NCBI RefSeq assembly: GCF_042675915.1
Contig: NZ_JBHTKL010000005.1
Span: 744,001-808,000 of the forward strand
Length of the DNA: 64,000 bases
Source: Thalassobacillus_A hwangdonensis
Lineage (GTDB): Bacteria; Bacillota; Bacilli; Bacillales; Halobacillaceae
Direction: 5' to 3'
The translations under genes were made by a program, and so were the position numbers. Positions within the stretch are counted from its first letter, which is position 1. Every line of letters begins with the position of its first letter. Of this stretch, positions 44,368 to 53,229 are shown in pieces. The notes under the pieces are model-generated. The model searched no databases and was not told the origin of the DNA. It was given only the letters and a program-made list of their open reading frames with translations.

Positions 44368-45132
44368 ATGAATTTAATTACGAAAAAAATTATAGAGTTC
44401 TCAAGTAAATTTATACCGGTGTCAAAACCTGTTCATATCTATTATCATGACGTTACGTTAGATAGTGGGATGAGCTTTATGAGAATAAATTATAAAAAAA
44501 TTGAAGAACAATTTATGTATTTAAGTAAAAACAATTATCAAACTTTATTATTCTCAGAACAAGAGAATGATAAACTGATTTCACAGGAAACTATAGTAAT
44601 TAGCTTCGACGATGGATTTGTTTCAAACTATGAGTTTGTTTTTCCTTTGGCATTAAAGTATAAAATAAAGTTCAATATTTTTTTAACGTTAGATTACATT
44701 GGGACTCAAAATTATCTAACCTGGGATATGATAAACGAAATGTATCAATCAGGTTATGTAGAATTTGGTGCACATACAAAATCACATATTGATTCAAGAA
44801 AGATAAATGATGCTAATTTTGCAAGTGAAATAATAAATGTTAATGATTCCATCCATAAAAACAGTAAAATTAAAGTGGATGATTTTTGCTTTCCTTTTGG
44901 AATGTATAACGAAAATATATTACAGTATCTAGATAATAAAAAAGTTTATCGTAGATTGTACACTTCAGATATGGTCAACAGAGGGAGTATGAACTATAGT
45001 AAGATAGTAGGTAGGATCGGTATCAGAGATGAAGATACACTAAAAGATTTTGAGCGAAAAGTTAAAGGGCATTACTCAAGTATTTACTATTTTAAGAGAT
45101 TGCGTTCATTTGGTAATTACCATGGAATCTAA
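44368..45132 (+). CDS. NodB-type polysaccharide deacetylase
   Basis: Carbohydrate esterase family 4 domain: ISFDDGFVSNYEF supplies the metal and base Asp residues, FGAHTKSHID the His-x3-His metal site, and FCFPFGMYN a later motif. There is no signal peptide or membrane segment, so it is predicted to work inside the cell, in contrast to most CE4 enzymes. It lies between two NDST-like sulfotransferases; de-N-acetylation followed by N-sulfation is the order used for heparan sulfate and would make sense here, but that is inference. Confidence 0.85.
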   Translation: MNLITKKIIEFSSKFIPVSKPVHIYYHDVTLDSGMSFMRINYKKIEEQFMYLSKNNYQTLLFSEQENDKLISQETIVISFDDGFVSNYEFVFPLALKYKIKFNIFLTLDYIGTQNYLTWDMINEMYQSGYVEFGAHTKSHIDSRKINDANFASEIINVNDSIHKNSKIKVDDFCFPFGMYNENILQYLDNKKVYRRLYTSDMVNRGSMNYSKIVGRIGIRDEDTLKDFERKVKGHYSSIYYFKRLRSFGNYHGI

Positions 45133-45154
45133 ATGTTGAGGATAGGAGTATTAT

Positions 45155-46057
45155 ATGGGAACAGAAACACCTAATTTATTTATAGTTGGAGCTGCAAAGT
45201 CAGCAACAACGACAATATACATTCATTTACAGAAACATGAAGATATATTTTTTTCTGAAGTTAAGGAACCAAAATATTTGTCAAGACCTTACAAAGAATT
45301 TCCTATGAGAGGGCCTGGTGATGATGTAAGCGAGAAAGAAGAAATATCCTCAAAGGAAGTCTATTTTGACTTATTTTCAAATAGAAAAGAAAAATATTTA
45401 GGAGAGGCTTCTGTTGATTATCTATATTACTATCATACAGCAAAAGAGATTCACAATTTAAACCCCAAAGCAAAAATAATTATTTGTATAAGAAATCCAG
45501 TGGATCGAGCCTATTCAGCATATTGGCACTTAAAAAATGACGAAAGAGAAGCATTAAGTTTTGAGGATGCTTTGAAAGAGGAAGAAAACAGGATTAAAAA
45601 CAATTACGAATTTATATGGCACTATAAGAATGCTGGATTGTATTATGAACAGGTAAAAGCTTACATTGAAACTTTTGGTAAAGAAAATGTACACATTTTA
45701 ATGCAAGAAGAAATTTCACAGGATATAAAAGGTTCAATTAATAATATATTGGAGTTTTTAGGGTTAGGGAAAATAACCTTTGAAATTGATAATATTAAAA
45801 ATAATCCTAGTGGTATTCCAAAATCAAAAATCATTAATAAATTCGTACGAAACCAAAATCAGTTTAAAAACTTACTTAAATTTATAGTTCCAAAAAGCTT
45901 TCGTCAAAAAGTAAAAGCTAAAATACTCAGTAAAAATTACACTAAGACGACAATGGATCAGAAGATAAGGTCACAACTCACTAGGTATTACACAGATGAT
46001 ATAAAAGAACTTGAACATTTGATTAATAAAGATTTAAGCAAATGGTATCAACTATAA
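45155..46057 (+). CDS. Carbohydrate sulfotransferase, NDST-like (copy 2)
   Basis: Paralogue of the gene at 43454. PAPS loop FIVGAAKSATTTIYIHL (9-25), EVKEPKYLS, and 3'-phosphate site CIRNPVDRAYSAYWHLKNDERE (111-132). Cytoplasmic. Ribosome site GAGGATAGGAG. The two copies differ in their middle and acceptor-facing parts, suggesting that they modify different positions or sugars. With the sulfotransferase at 42732 this makes three in one cassette. Confidence 0.9.
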   Translation: MGTETPNLFIVGAAKSATTTIYIHLQKHEDIFFSEVKEPKYLSRPYKEFPMRGPGDDVSEKEEISSKEVYFDLFSNRKEKYLGEASVDYLYYYHTAKEIHNLNPKAKIIICIRNPVDRAYSAYWHLKNDEREALSFEDALKEEENRIKNNYEFIWHYKNAGLYYEQVKAYIETFGKENVHILMQEEISQDIKGSINNILEFLGLGKITFEIDNIKNNPSGIPKSKIINKFVRNQNQFKNLLKFIVPKSFRQKVKAKILSKNYTKTTMDQKIRSQLTRYYTDDIKELEHLINKDLSKWYQL

Positions 46058-46105
46058 TTTGGTGATGATGATCTAAAACTCTGAAAACGAGGACTTAAAT
46101 GCATA

Positions 46106-47338
46106 ATGAGACAAGTTGAAAAACATTTGAATAAAATGGCAAAGAATCATTTTCTGAAAAAAATAACTGAGTCATTTTTTGGAAGAATGTCCTACATGAT
46201 TTTCAGTTTAGTATTTACATTGATTTGTGCCAGACTGTATGGACCGGAGTTATTTGGTGAATTTACATTTGCATTCACATTGATGCAAGTTTTGATGGTT
46301 ATAGCAACTCTTGGATTCAACAATGGGGTTATTTATTCAATTCCCAAAGATGGAAGTAAATATATCAGTTTAAGTTTATTTATGAACGCATTAGCTTCTA
46401 TAGCTTTGATGTTAATTGTTTCTTTCTTTTTAGAAGATTCAACGATTTTATTGGCATTACCATTAATATGGCTACTTTCGATGGAGCAAATATTTTTTGG
46501 GATTTATAAAAGTGAAGAAAAAATCAAGCAATACTATTCAATTAACGGCTTATATCACATGGTATTGAGAATTGGGTTGCTAGTATTTTTTTATTTTTTA
46601 ATTGGTAAAGACATACTAAGTATATTATTAAGTGTGGTGCTGGCGTATATATTTTCAAATATGTTATACATTAAAAGGTTTCTTCACCTTATTAAGGAAG
46701 TAAATTATAACAGTATTTATGTCAGATATTCTATAACTCTAATATTAGCTTCAATTATGGCAACCTTACTTAATAGGACGGATATATTGATGTTACAATG
46801 GCTACGAGATAGTCGAAGTGTAGGTATTTATCAGGTAACCGTACAGGTCACTAATCTTCTATCCTCGTTGTTATTAATTTTTAATACTGTATTTGCTCCA
46901 GAGATTTCAAGATTATTTCATTCTAATAGATTAGAGGAAATGAAAGATTTATATATAAAAGCAACAAGAATACTTGCTCTTGTATCATTTAGTGCTACAT
47001 TGTTGATTATTGTAAGTAGTAATTTCTTATTAATGATTTTTGGTGAAGAGTTTCAGTCTGGACAGGGGGCATTAATATTACGCTCACTGGGATATTTCAT
47101 TAATCTTTCAGTCGGAGGAGTATGGTTAATGCTCTCAATGACTGGAGCACCAAGATTTCAAATGTACACAAATATTTTTGCTTTTCTGCTAAATGTAATA
47201 TTGAATATAGTATTAATTCCGCCATTGGGGCTATTAGGAGCTGCAATAGCTACAATGGTCACTATGGCGATAGCAAATATTATTGGCTATTATATTGTAA
47301 GTCGTCGCTTTAATATAAAAGTATTTAAATATTTTTAA
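46106..47338 (+). CDS. Wzx-type flippase
   Basis: Polysaccharide flippase of the MOP/MATE-like superfamily with about twelve membrane segments. The opening FFGRMSYMIFSLVFTLICARLYGPELFGEFTFAFT is typical for this family, as is LLNRTDILMLQWLRDSRSVGIYQV in the second half. It moves the finished lipid-linked repeat unit across the membrane. Since the sulfotransferases are cytoplasmic, sulfation would occur before this step. Ribosome site CGAGGACT. Confidence 0.9.
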   Translation: MRQVEKHLNKMAKNHFLKKITESFFGRMSYMIFSLVFTLICARLYGPELFGEFTFAFTLMQVLMVIATLGFNNGVIYSIPKDGSKYISLSLFMNALASIALMLIVSFFLEDSTILLALPLIWLLSMEQIFFGIYKSEEKIKQYYSINGLYHMVLRIGLLVFFYFLIGKDILSILLSVVLAYIFSNMLYIKRFLHLIKEVNYNSIYVRYSITLILASIMATLLNRTDILMLQWLRDSRSVGIYQVTVQVTNLLSSLLLIFNTVFAPEISRLFHSNRLEEMKDLYIKATRILALVSFSATLLIIVSSNFLLMIFGEEFQSGQGALILRSLGYFINLSVGGVWLMLSMTGAPRFQMYTNIFAFLLNVILNIVLIPPLGLLGAAIATMVTMAIANIIGYYIVSRRFNIKVFKYF

Positions 47339-47593
47339 TCAGCAGTGAATTTTCTGGATTTTTGTTTAGATAATTATGCATATTTGTTTTAAAGTTAAAT
47401 TTAAAAAAGAAATATCAAAATAAAACACATTTTGTTATCTATCTATTAGTTCTTTTTATTAATAGAATAGAACAGATAATTTAGTTTATGGGATTTTGTT
47501 TAAAACCGTTTGTTCTTTTAAAGAATCTAAAACTAAATTGGAGGAATATGTCTCTGAATTTACATAAATAAATTATTAAAGGGGGGAGTTTCT
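47339..47593 (+). other. AT-rich spacer before galE
   Basis: 255 bases of very AT-rich sequence, without a gene or a convincing terminator. GGGGGGAG at the end is the galE ribosome site. Confidence 0.5.
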
Positions 47594-48595
47594 ATGGTGA
47601 TATTAGTAACTGGTGGTGCAGGATACATAGGGTCACACACTTGTGTTACTCTACTGGAAGCTGGCCACAAAATAGTAGTTGTTGATAACTTTTGTAATAG
47701 TAAAGCAGATACACTAGATAGAATAAAACAAATAGCCAATAAGAATTTTGAGTTTTATCAAGTTGATGTTACTAACAAATACGATGTTGAAGAAATATTC
47801 AAAAAACATTCCTTCGATGGGGTGATTCATTTTGCAGGACTAAAAGCTGTAGGAGAATCTGTTGAAGTACCACTGACCTACTATTATAATAATATTGTTA
47901 GCACTATGGTGCTTATTAATGCCTGTCAACAGTATGGTGTGAAACGTTTTGTCTTTAGTTCATCTGCAACAGTGTATGGGGATAACGATGTTCCTTTTTT
48001 TGAAGGTATGGACCTTTTACCAACAACAAACCCTTATGGTGAAACAAAGTCAATGAGTGAGAGGATACTTACAGATATTGTTAAGGCTAATCCCGAAATC
48101 TCAGTTGCTCTACTTCGATATTTTAATCCAGTAGGTGCTCATGAAAGTGGTTTAATAGGTGAAGTACCTAATGGCATTCCAAATAACCTTATGCCTTATA
48201 TTACTCAGGTTGCTCAAGGGAAAATTGATAAGCTTCAGGTGTTTGGAAATGACTACCCAACAAAAGATGGTACTGGTGTACGGGATTACATTCACGTAGT
48301 AGATTTGGCAGAAGGCCATGTAGCAGCATTTGATAATCTTAAAGAAGGTGCTCATGTCTATAACTTGGGAACTGGTAAAGGAACAAGTGTGCTAGAGCTA
48401 GTAAATGCATTCGAGGAAGCAAATGGGTTAAGGGTTCCTTATGAAATAGTAGATCGTAGGCCTGGCGATATTGCATTATGTTTTGCCGATGTTTCAAAGG
48501 CCGAACGAGAACTGGGGTGGATAGCTAAACGTGGAATAGTTACAATGTGTCGGGATGCTTGGGGATTTGAAAATTCTTTAAGAAGTGTTGAGTAA
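47594..48595 (+). CDS. galE: UDP-glucose 4-epimerase
   Basis: Interconverts UDP-Glc and UDP-Gal (possibly also the N-acetyl forms), providing a sugar donor for the polymer. NAD loop VTGGAGYIGSHTCVTLL, active-site Ser in VFSSSATVYG, Tyr-x3-Lys in NPYGETKSMSE, and the conserved LRYFNPVGAHESGLIGE and GVRDYIHVVDLAEGH. Full length for GalE. Composition still matches the AT-rich cassette, of which it is the last clear member. Very strong GGGGGGAG ribosome site. Confidence 0.95.
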   Translation: MVILVTGGAGYIGSHTCVTLLEAGHKIVVVDNFCNSKADTLDRIKQIANKNFEFYQVDVTNKYDVEEIFKKHSFDGVIHFAGLKAVGESVEVPLTYYYNNIVSTMVLINACQQYGVKRFVFSSSATVYGDNDVPFFEGMDLLPTTNPYGETKSMSERILTDIVKANPEISVALLRYFNPVGAHESGLIGEVPNGIPNNLMPYITQVAQGKIDKLQVFGNDYPTKDGTGVRDYIHVVDLAEGHVAAFDNLKEGAHVYNLGTGKGTSVLELVNAFEEANGLRVPYEIVDRRPGDIALCFADVSKAERELGWIAKRGIVTMCRDAWGFENSLRSVE

Positions 48596-48674
48596 GAAGA
48601 GAGAAGTTTGATGTCTTAGTTTACTATTGTAAAGTAATAATAAATTTTTTGTATAAATAATTGGAGGTTTTTGT

Positions 48675-49826
48675 ATGTCTATTTCAGCACACGGTGGAAT
48701 TTTAATTAACAGAGAACTACAGAAAAGGGATAGAGAGAATACTTTATCTAAAGCGAAATCTTTAAAATCACTAACTATTTCAGCTTGGGCACTTTCCGAC
48801 CTTGAACTGATCGGTATAGGTGGGTTCAGTCCCCTAGCAGGATTTATGGGGCAAAAAGATTATGAAAGTGTTGTACATAATACGCGTCTTGCTGACGGTA
48901 CCGTGTGGAGTGTACCAATTACTCTATCAGTTTCTCATGAAGAAGCGGAAAACTACCAGATTGGTGATGAAATTGCTCTTAAAGGGGAAGATGGTGTCAT
49001 TTATGGTACGCTTCACCTCGAAGATAAATACGATTACGACAAAAAGGTAGAAGCTGAAAAGGTTTACGGTACGACTGAAGAAGCTCATGCTGGTGTAAAG
49101 AAATTGTATGAACGTGGGGATATTTATCTTGGTGGACCAATCACGCTATTGAATCGTCCAGACCATGGTGATTTCAATGATTTCTATATGGATCCAAGTG
49201 AAACGCGTGAAATGTTTGCGAATTTAGGGTGGAAAACAGTAGTTGGGTTCCAAACGCGTAATCCGGTTCACCGTGCACACGAATACATTCAGAAATGTGC
49301 ACTTGAAGCTGTTGATGGTTTACTGCTTAATCCTCTTGTTGGGGAAACGAAATCGGATGATATTCCTGCGGATGTACGTATGGAAAGCTATCAAGTCATT
49401 TTGAAGAACTACTATCCTGAAGATCGTACACGTCTTGTAATTTATCCAGCTGCTATGCGTTATGCAGGTCCAAAAGAAGCGATTTTGCATGCAATTGTTC
49501 GCAAAAACTACGGATGTACACACTTTATCGTTGGCCGTGATCATGCAGGTGTAGGTGACTATTATGGAACGTATGAGGCACAAGACTTCATCACTCAATT
49601 TGAAGACGAACTAGGTATTCAAATCTTCAAGTTTGAGCATGCCTTCTACTGTAAGAAGTGTGGAAATATGGCTTCAGCGAAAACATGCCCGCATGATAAG
49701 TCTGAACATGTCCACCTAAGTGGAACTAAAGTACGTGAACTCCTTCGTAACGGAGAACGTCCACCGAAAGAATTTTCTCGTCCAGAAGTTGCTGATGTAC
49801 TAATTAAAGGAATGCAGCCGGTATAA
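48675..49826 (+). CDS. sat: ATP sulfurylase (sulfate adenylyltransferase)
   Basis: Makes adenosine phosphosulfate from ATP and sulfate. Motifs: FQTRNPVHRAHEYIQ (nucleotide-binding, including the H-x-x-H), VGRDHAGVGDYYG, and the zinc site CKKCGNMASAKTCPH near the C-terminus, as in Bacillus Sat. 383 residues, as usual. Ribosome site TTGGAGG. It begins the four-gene sulfate module, and sequence composition becomes less AT-rich within this gene. In B. subtilis sat lies between cysP and cysC in the cysH operon; here it is linked to sulfotransferases instead. Confidence 0.95.
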   Translation: MSISAHGGILINRELQKRDRENTLSKAKSLKSLTISAWALSDLELIGIGGFSPLAGFMGQKDYESVVHNTRLADGTVWSVPITLSVSHEEAENYQIGDEIALKGEDGVIYGTLHLEDKYDYDKKVEAEKVYGTTEEAHAGVKKLYERGDIYLGGPITLLNRPDHGDFNDFYMDPSETREMFANLGWKTVVGFQTRNPVHRAHEYIQKCALEAVDGLLLNPLVGETKSDDIPADVRMESYQVILKNYYPEDRTRLVIYPAAMRYAGPKEAILHAIVRKNYGCTHFIVGRDHAGVGDYYGTYEAQDFITQFEDELGIQIFKFEHAFYCKKCGNMASAKTCPHDKSEHVHLSGTKVRELLRNGERPPKEFSRPEVADVLIKGMQPV

Positions 49827-49840
49827 GGATCGTGGTTTAA

Positions 49841-51616
49841 ATGACGATGGATATGATCCTTGTGATCATTGGAATTATATTAATGCTGGTCGGGTTATTT
49901 TTCGAAATAGCCCGACCAGATTTGCTTGTATTTTTCACTTTGTTTTTCTTTATGCTCACAGGCGTTGTGACGACAAGTGAAGCATTGGTAGGGTTTTCGA
50001 ATGAAGGAATGCTTACGATTGGACTACTGTTTATCATTGCGGGTGTTTTTGAACGCAGTGGATTGGTAGAGCGGTTAGTATCTTCCTTGTTAAAGGATGC
50101 TTCAACTCGAGAAAGTGCTTTGTTTCGCTTACTGGTTCCGATCTCGGCTTTTTCAGCTTTTCTGAATAATACTCCTATCGTGGTAACGTTGACACCGATT
50201 GTCCGTAAATGGGCTTCTGATCATGACATTTCACCATCCAAGTTTTTAATACCGATTTCCTACGCTTCTATATTAGGTGGAACGATTACTCTGATGGGGA
50301 CGTCAACGAATCTAGTCGTACATGGTTTATTACTGGATTTTGGAGAAAGTGGATTCTCTTTCTTTACATTAGCATGGATTGGTCTCCCTATTACGATCCT
50401 GGGTCTCTTATATATGATTTTCATTGGCCATCATCTTTTACCCAATCATAAAAGCTTAATTGAAAAGGTCAGAGAGAACACGAAAGACTATTTAAGTGAA
50501 ATGGTTGTTACGGAAGAATTTCCATACATAGGTCAATCAATTGAAGAAGCACAGTTGCGTAACCTGAAAGGGTTATATTTGATTGAAATCATTCGTGGTA
50601 AGGAGCGTATCTCACCTGTAACCAGTAAGACAATCGTTCAAGGTGGTGACCGGCTGATTTTCTCAGGAATGATTTCTACCATCGCCGATCTTCAGAAACG
50701 AAAAGGTCTTCAACTGGATACAGGTACTGATCTGACATTGGATGATATTAAGAATGGCAGCAGTCAATTAGTCGAAATCGTCGTATCCCACCAATCATCT
50801 TTGCTTGGAAGGACAATCAAGGCCAGTCGTTTCCGAGAACGATACGATGCTGCAGTCCTTGCCGTTCATCGTAATGACGAAAAGGTACAAGGGAAGATTG
50901 GGGAAATCATTCCGAAGTCAGGTGACTTGATGCTGCTGATTGCAGGTTCGGATTTCAAACAGAACATTGAAGAACGGAGGGACTTTTATCTGACTTCACC
51001 AGTGGGAGATGCCAAATTCCAAGAGAGTGAAAATAAAGGATGGGTGGCATTAATTGTGATGCTATTTATGATTGGATTAGTTACATTCAATATCTTGTCT
51101 ATATTCAAAGCGATGGTTATCACTACTGGATTATTGCTAGCTTTGAAAATTCTAACACCGCATCAAGCCAAAACATCTACACAGTTCCAAGTGTTGTTGT
51201 TAATTGCAAGTGCACTTGGAATTGGTAATGTCATTATACAGACCGGGACAGGAGAATGGCTGGCAAATGGACTGATGGGGCTTCTGGCTCCTTATGGTAT
51301 TATTGCTATACTAATTACGCTTTATCTCCTGACGAATCTATTTACCGAATTGATTACCAATAATGCAGCTGCTGTCATTATGTTCCCAATTGGGTATGAA
51401 GTTGCCACCCAATCCAATATGGATCCACTCGGGATGGCAGTCCTGGTTGCTGTTGCAGCTTCCGCGAGCTTTTTATCACCGATTGGTTATCAAACAAATT
51501 TAATCGTTTATGGTCCTGGCGGTTACGCTTTTAAAGATTATTTGAAGACAGGACTACCATTGACGCTGATTGTCATGGTTACGACGATCAGCATCGTATT
51601 CTTTAAATTCATCTAG
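49841..51616 (+). CDS. SLC13/DASS-type anion permease with TrkA-C domains, likely sulfate importer
   Basis: Sodium-coupled anion symporter. Two membrane halves flank a cytoplasmic insert (about residues 215-390) with two TrkA-C/RCK_C domains. Substrate-site hairpin motifs are NNTPIVVTLTP, GTSTNLVVHGLL, ITNNAAAVIMFPIG and SPIGYQTNLIVYG, in the usual symmetric arrangement. Similar proteins of algae and bacteria carry sulfate. Its place between sat and cysC makes sulfate the likely substrate, and sodium coupling would suit a salty habitat. The start is ATG 14 bases after the sat stop. Confidence 0.87.
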   Translation: MTMDMILVIIGIILMLVGLFFEIARPDLLVFFTLFFFMLTGVVTTSEALVGFSNEGMLTIGLLFIIAGVFERSGLVERLVSSLLKDASTRESALFRLLVPISAFSAFLNNTPIVVTLTPIVRKWASDHDISPSKFLIPISYASILGGTITLMGTSTNLVVHGLLLDFGESGFSFFTLAWIGLPITILGLLYMIFIGHHLLPNHKSLIEKVRENTKDYLSEMVVTEEFPYIGQSIEEAQLRNLKGLYLIEIIRGKERISPVTSKTIVQGGDRLIFSGMISTIADLQKRKGLQLDTGTDLTLDDIKNGSSQLVEIVVSHQSSLLGRTIKASRFRERYDAAVLAVHRNDEKVQGKIGEIIPKSGDLMLLIAGSDFKQNIEERRDFYLTSPVGDAKFQESENKGWVALIVMLFMIGLVTFNILSIFKAMVITTGLLLALKILTPHQAKTSTQFQVLLLIASALGIGNVIIQTGTGEWLANGLMGLLAPYGIIAILITLYLLTNLFTELITNNAAAVIMFPIGYEVATQSNMDPLGMAVLVAVAASASFLSPIGYQTNLIVYGPGGYAFKDYLKTGLPLTLIVMVTTISIVFFKFI

Positions 51617-51628
51617 GGGGAAATAACT

Positions 51629-52225
51629 ATGAAATCTACAAATGTAACTTGGCATGAGTCAAATGTGACAAAAGAACATCGTCAGGAATTGAATAATCAT
51701 AAAAGCCCTGTATTATGGTTTACTGGTTTATCCGGTTCAGGAAAATCCACTGTTTCTGTCGCTTTGGAAAAAGCCTTGCATGAACGTGGCATTCACTCCT
51801 ACCGTCTTGACGGGGACAACGTTCGTCACGGGTTGAACAAAAACCTTGGATTCAGTCCAGAAGATCGGACGGAGAATATCCGTCGAATCGGTGAAGTGGC
51901 AAAGCTTATGAATGACGCTGGGTTAGTAACATTGACGGCTTTCATCTCACCTTACCGTGAAGATCGTGATCAAGTACGTGAATTGCTGGAGGAAGGCGAA
52001 TTCATCGAAGTGTACGTAAAATGTTCATTAGAAGAATGTGAGAAACGTGATCCTAAAGGGTTGTACGAGAAGGCTCGCTCAGGAGAAATCAAAGGATTTA
52101 CAGGAATTGATGCACCATATGAAGAGCCGAATAGCCCAGAGGTCGTAGTGGAAACAGATCGCCAAACATTGGATGAATCAGTGGAAACGATCATTAACCA
52201 CTTAGTTGAAAATAAGCTAATTTAA
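51629..52225 (+). CDS. cysC: Adenylylsulfate (APS) kinase
   Basis: Phosphorylates APS to PAPS, the sulfate donor for the sulfotransferases. P-loop FTGLSGSGKSTVS, then RLDGDNVRHGLNKNLGFSPEDRTENIRR, FISPYREDRD and the lid GLYEKARSGEIKGFTGIDAPYE. Full length. GGGGGAAA ribosome site, 12 bases after the permease. Together with Sat it completes PAPS synthesis. Confidence 0.96.
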   Translation: MKSTNVTWHESNVTKEHRQELNNHKSPVLWFTGLSGSGKSTVSVALEKALHERGIHSYRLDGDNVRHGLNKNLGFSPEDRTENIRRIGEVAKLMNDAGLVTLTAFISPYREDRDQVRELLEEGEFIEVYVKCSLEECEKRDPKGLYEKARSGEIKGFTGIDAPYEEPNSPEVVVETDRQTLDESVETIINHLVENKLI

Positions 52226-52231
52226 CAAGAT

Positions 52232-52262
52232 ATCGCCAGTATGTCTACTGGCGATTATTTAT
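52232..52262 (+). terminator. Hairpin between cysC and cysQ
   Basis: Perfect TCGCCAGTA / TACTGGCGA stem around TGTC followed by TTATTTATTT. The T-run is interrupted, so it probably reduces rather than stops transcription into cysQ. Confidence 0.6.
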
Positions 52263-52276
52263 TTCAGGAGGAATGA

Positions 52277-53083
52277 ATGATGCTACCAGTAATAAAAGCT
52301 GCTTACGAAGCAGGTCAAGCAATCATGGAAATCTATCAAACTGACTTTGACGTCGAGTATAAAGAAGATGACTCCCCGCTGACCATCGCTGACAAAAAAT
52401 CACATGAACTTATCAAAAGTGCACTTGAGAAGCACTATCCGGAGATTCCTATTCTAAGTGAAGAAGGAAAAGGAATCCCTTACGAAGAAAGGTCTGAGTG
52501 GGATAAGTTCTGGCTAATAGATCCAATTGACGGAACAAAAGAATTCATCAAAAAGAACGGGGAATTCACTGTCAATATCGCGTTAATTGAAAATGGAAAG
52601 CCAGTCTTCGGTGTTGTTTACGCCCCAGCATTGGATACCTTCTATTTGGGTAATAAAGAAAAAGGTGCTTTCAAGATGGAAGGCATGAGTGCAATCAGCT
52701 TCGATAATGAAAAAACTTTCTTTGAAAAAGCTGTAGCTCTCCCTCAGCACTCGAAAGAGACGAATAAAGTCAAGGTAGTTGCAAGTCGCTCTCATATGTC
52801 CAGTGAAACAGAAGAATTCATCGAAGCATTGAAAAAGGATTACGATGAAGTAGAAACTGTCTCAGCAGGAAGTTCCCTTAAGCTTTGCTTGGTTGCTGAA
52901 GGAACAGCAGACTACTATCCACGTTATGCACCTACGATGGAGTGGGACACTGGAGCAGGACAAGCAGTTGTAGAACATGCTGGAGGACAAGTGACTGTTG
53001 CAGGAGAAGAAACTCCTCTACTGTATAACAAAGAAAATTTATTGAATCCTTGGTTCCTGGCTAAACTTAACCGAAAACAATAG
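52277..53083 (+). CDS. cysQ: 3'(2'),5'-bisphosphate nucleotidase
   Basis: Removes PAP, the toxic by-product of each sulfotransferase turnover, by hydrolysing it to AMP. Inositol-monophosphatase fold with metal-site motifs ILSEEGKG, the family hallmark WLIDPIDGTKEFI, and EWDTGAGQAVVEHAGG. 268 residues, typical of CysQ. Two ATG codons follow AGGAGGAATG; either is possible. Its linkage to sulfotransferase genes fits a cell with a high flux through PAPS. Confidence 0.93.
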   Translation: MMLPVIKAAYEAGQAIMEIYQTDFDVEYKEDDSPLTIADKKSHELIKSALEKHYPEIPILSEEGKGIPYEERSEWDKFWLIDPIDGTKEFIKKNGEFTVNIALIENGKPVFGVVYAPALDTFYLGNKEKGAFKMEGMSAISFDNEKTFFEKAVALPQHSKETNKVKVVASRSHMSSETEEFIEALKKDYDEVETVSAGSSLKLCLVAEGTADYYPRYAPTMEWDTGAGQAVVEHAGGQVTVAGEETPLLYNKENLLNPWFLAKLNRKQ

Positions 53084-53099
53084 ATTGAAATTTTACTGT

Positions 53100-53131
53100 A
53101 AGGGCTGTCTTTTAGAAAGGGACAGTCCTTA
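53100..53131 (+). terminator. Hairpin after cysQ
   Basis: AAGGGCTGTC / GACAGTCCTT stem with one G-U pair; no proper T-run follows, so terminator strength is doubtful. Confidence 0.5.
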
Positions 53132-53229
53132 ACTATATAGGAAGCATAAGGGCATTCCTATAAATCCTATGTAGCTTTATTGGATTATTGAGCAAGGACT
53201 AAACTCCACTTTCTACTTTTCTTACTTCG

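Noticed and set aside
47122..47313. 63-codon frame inside the flippase gene
   Set aside because: Fully inside the Wzx gene in another frame, without a start signal.
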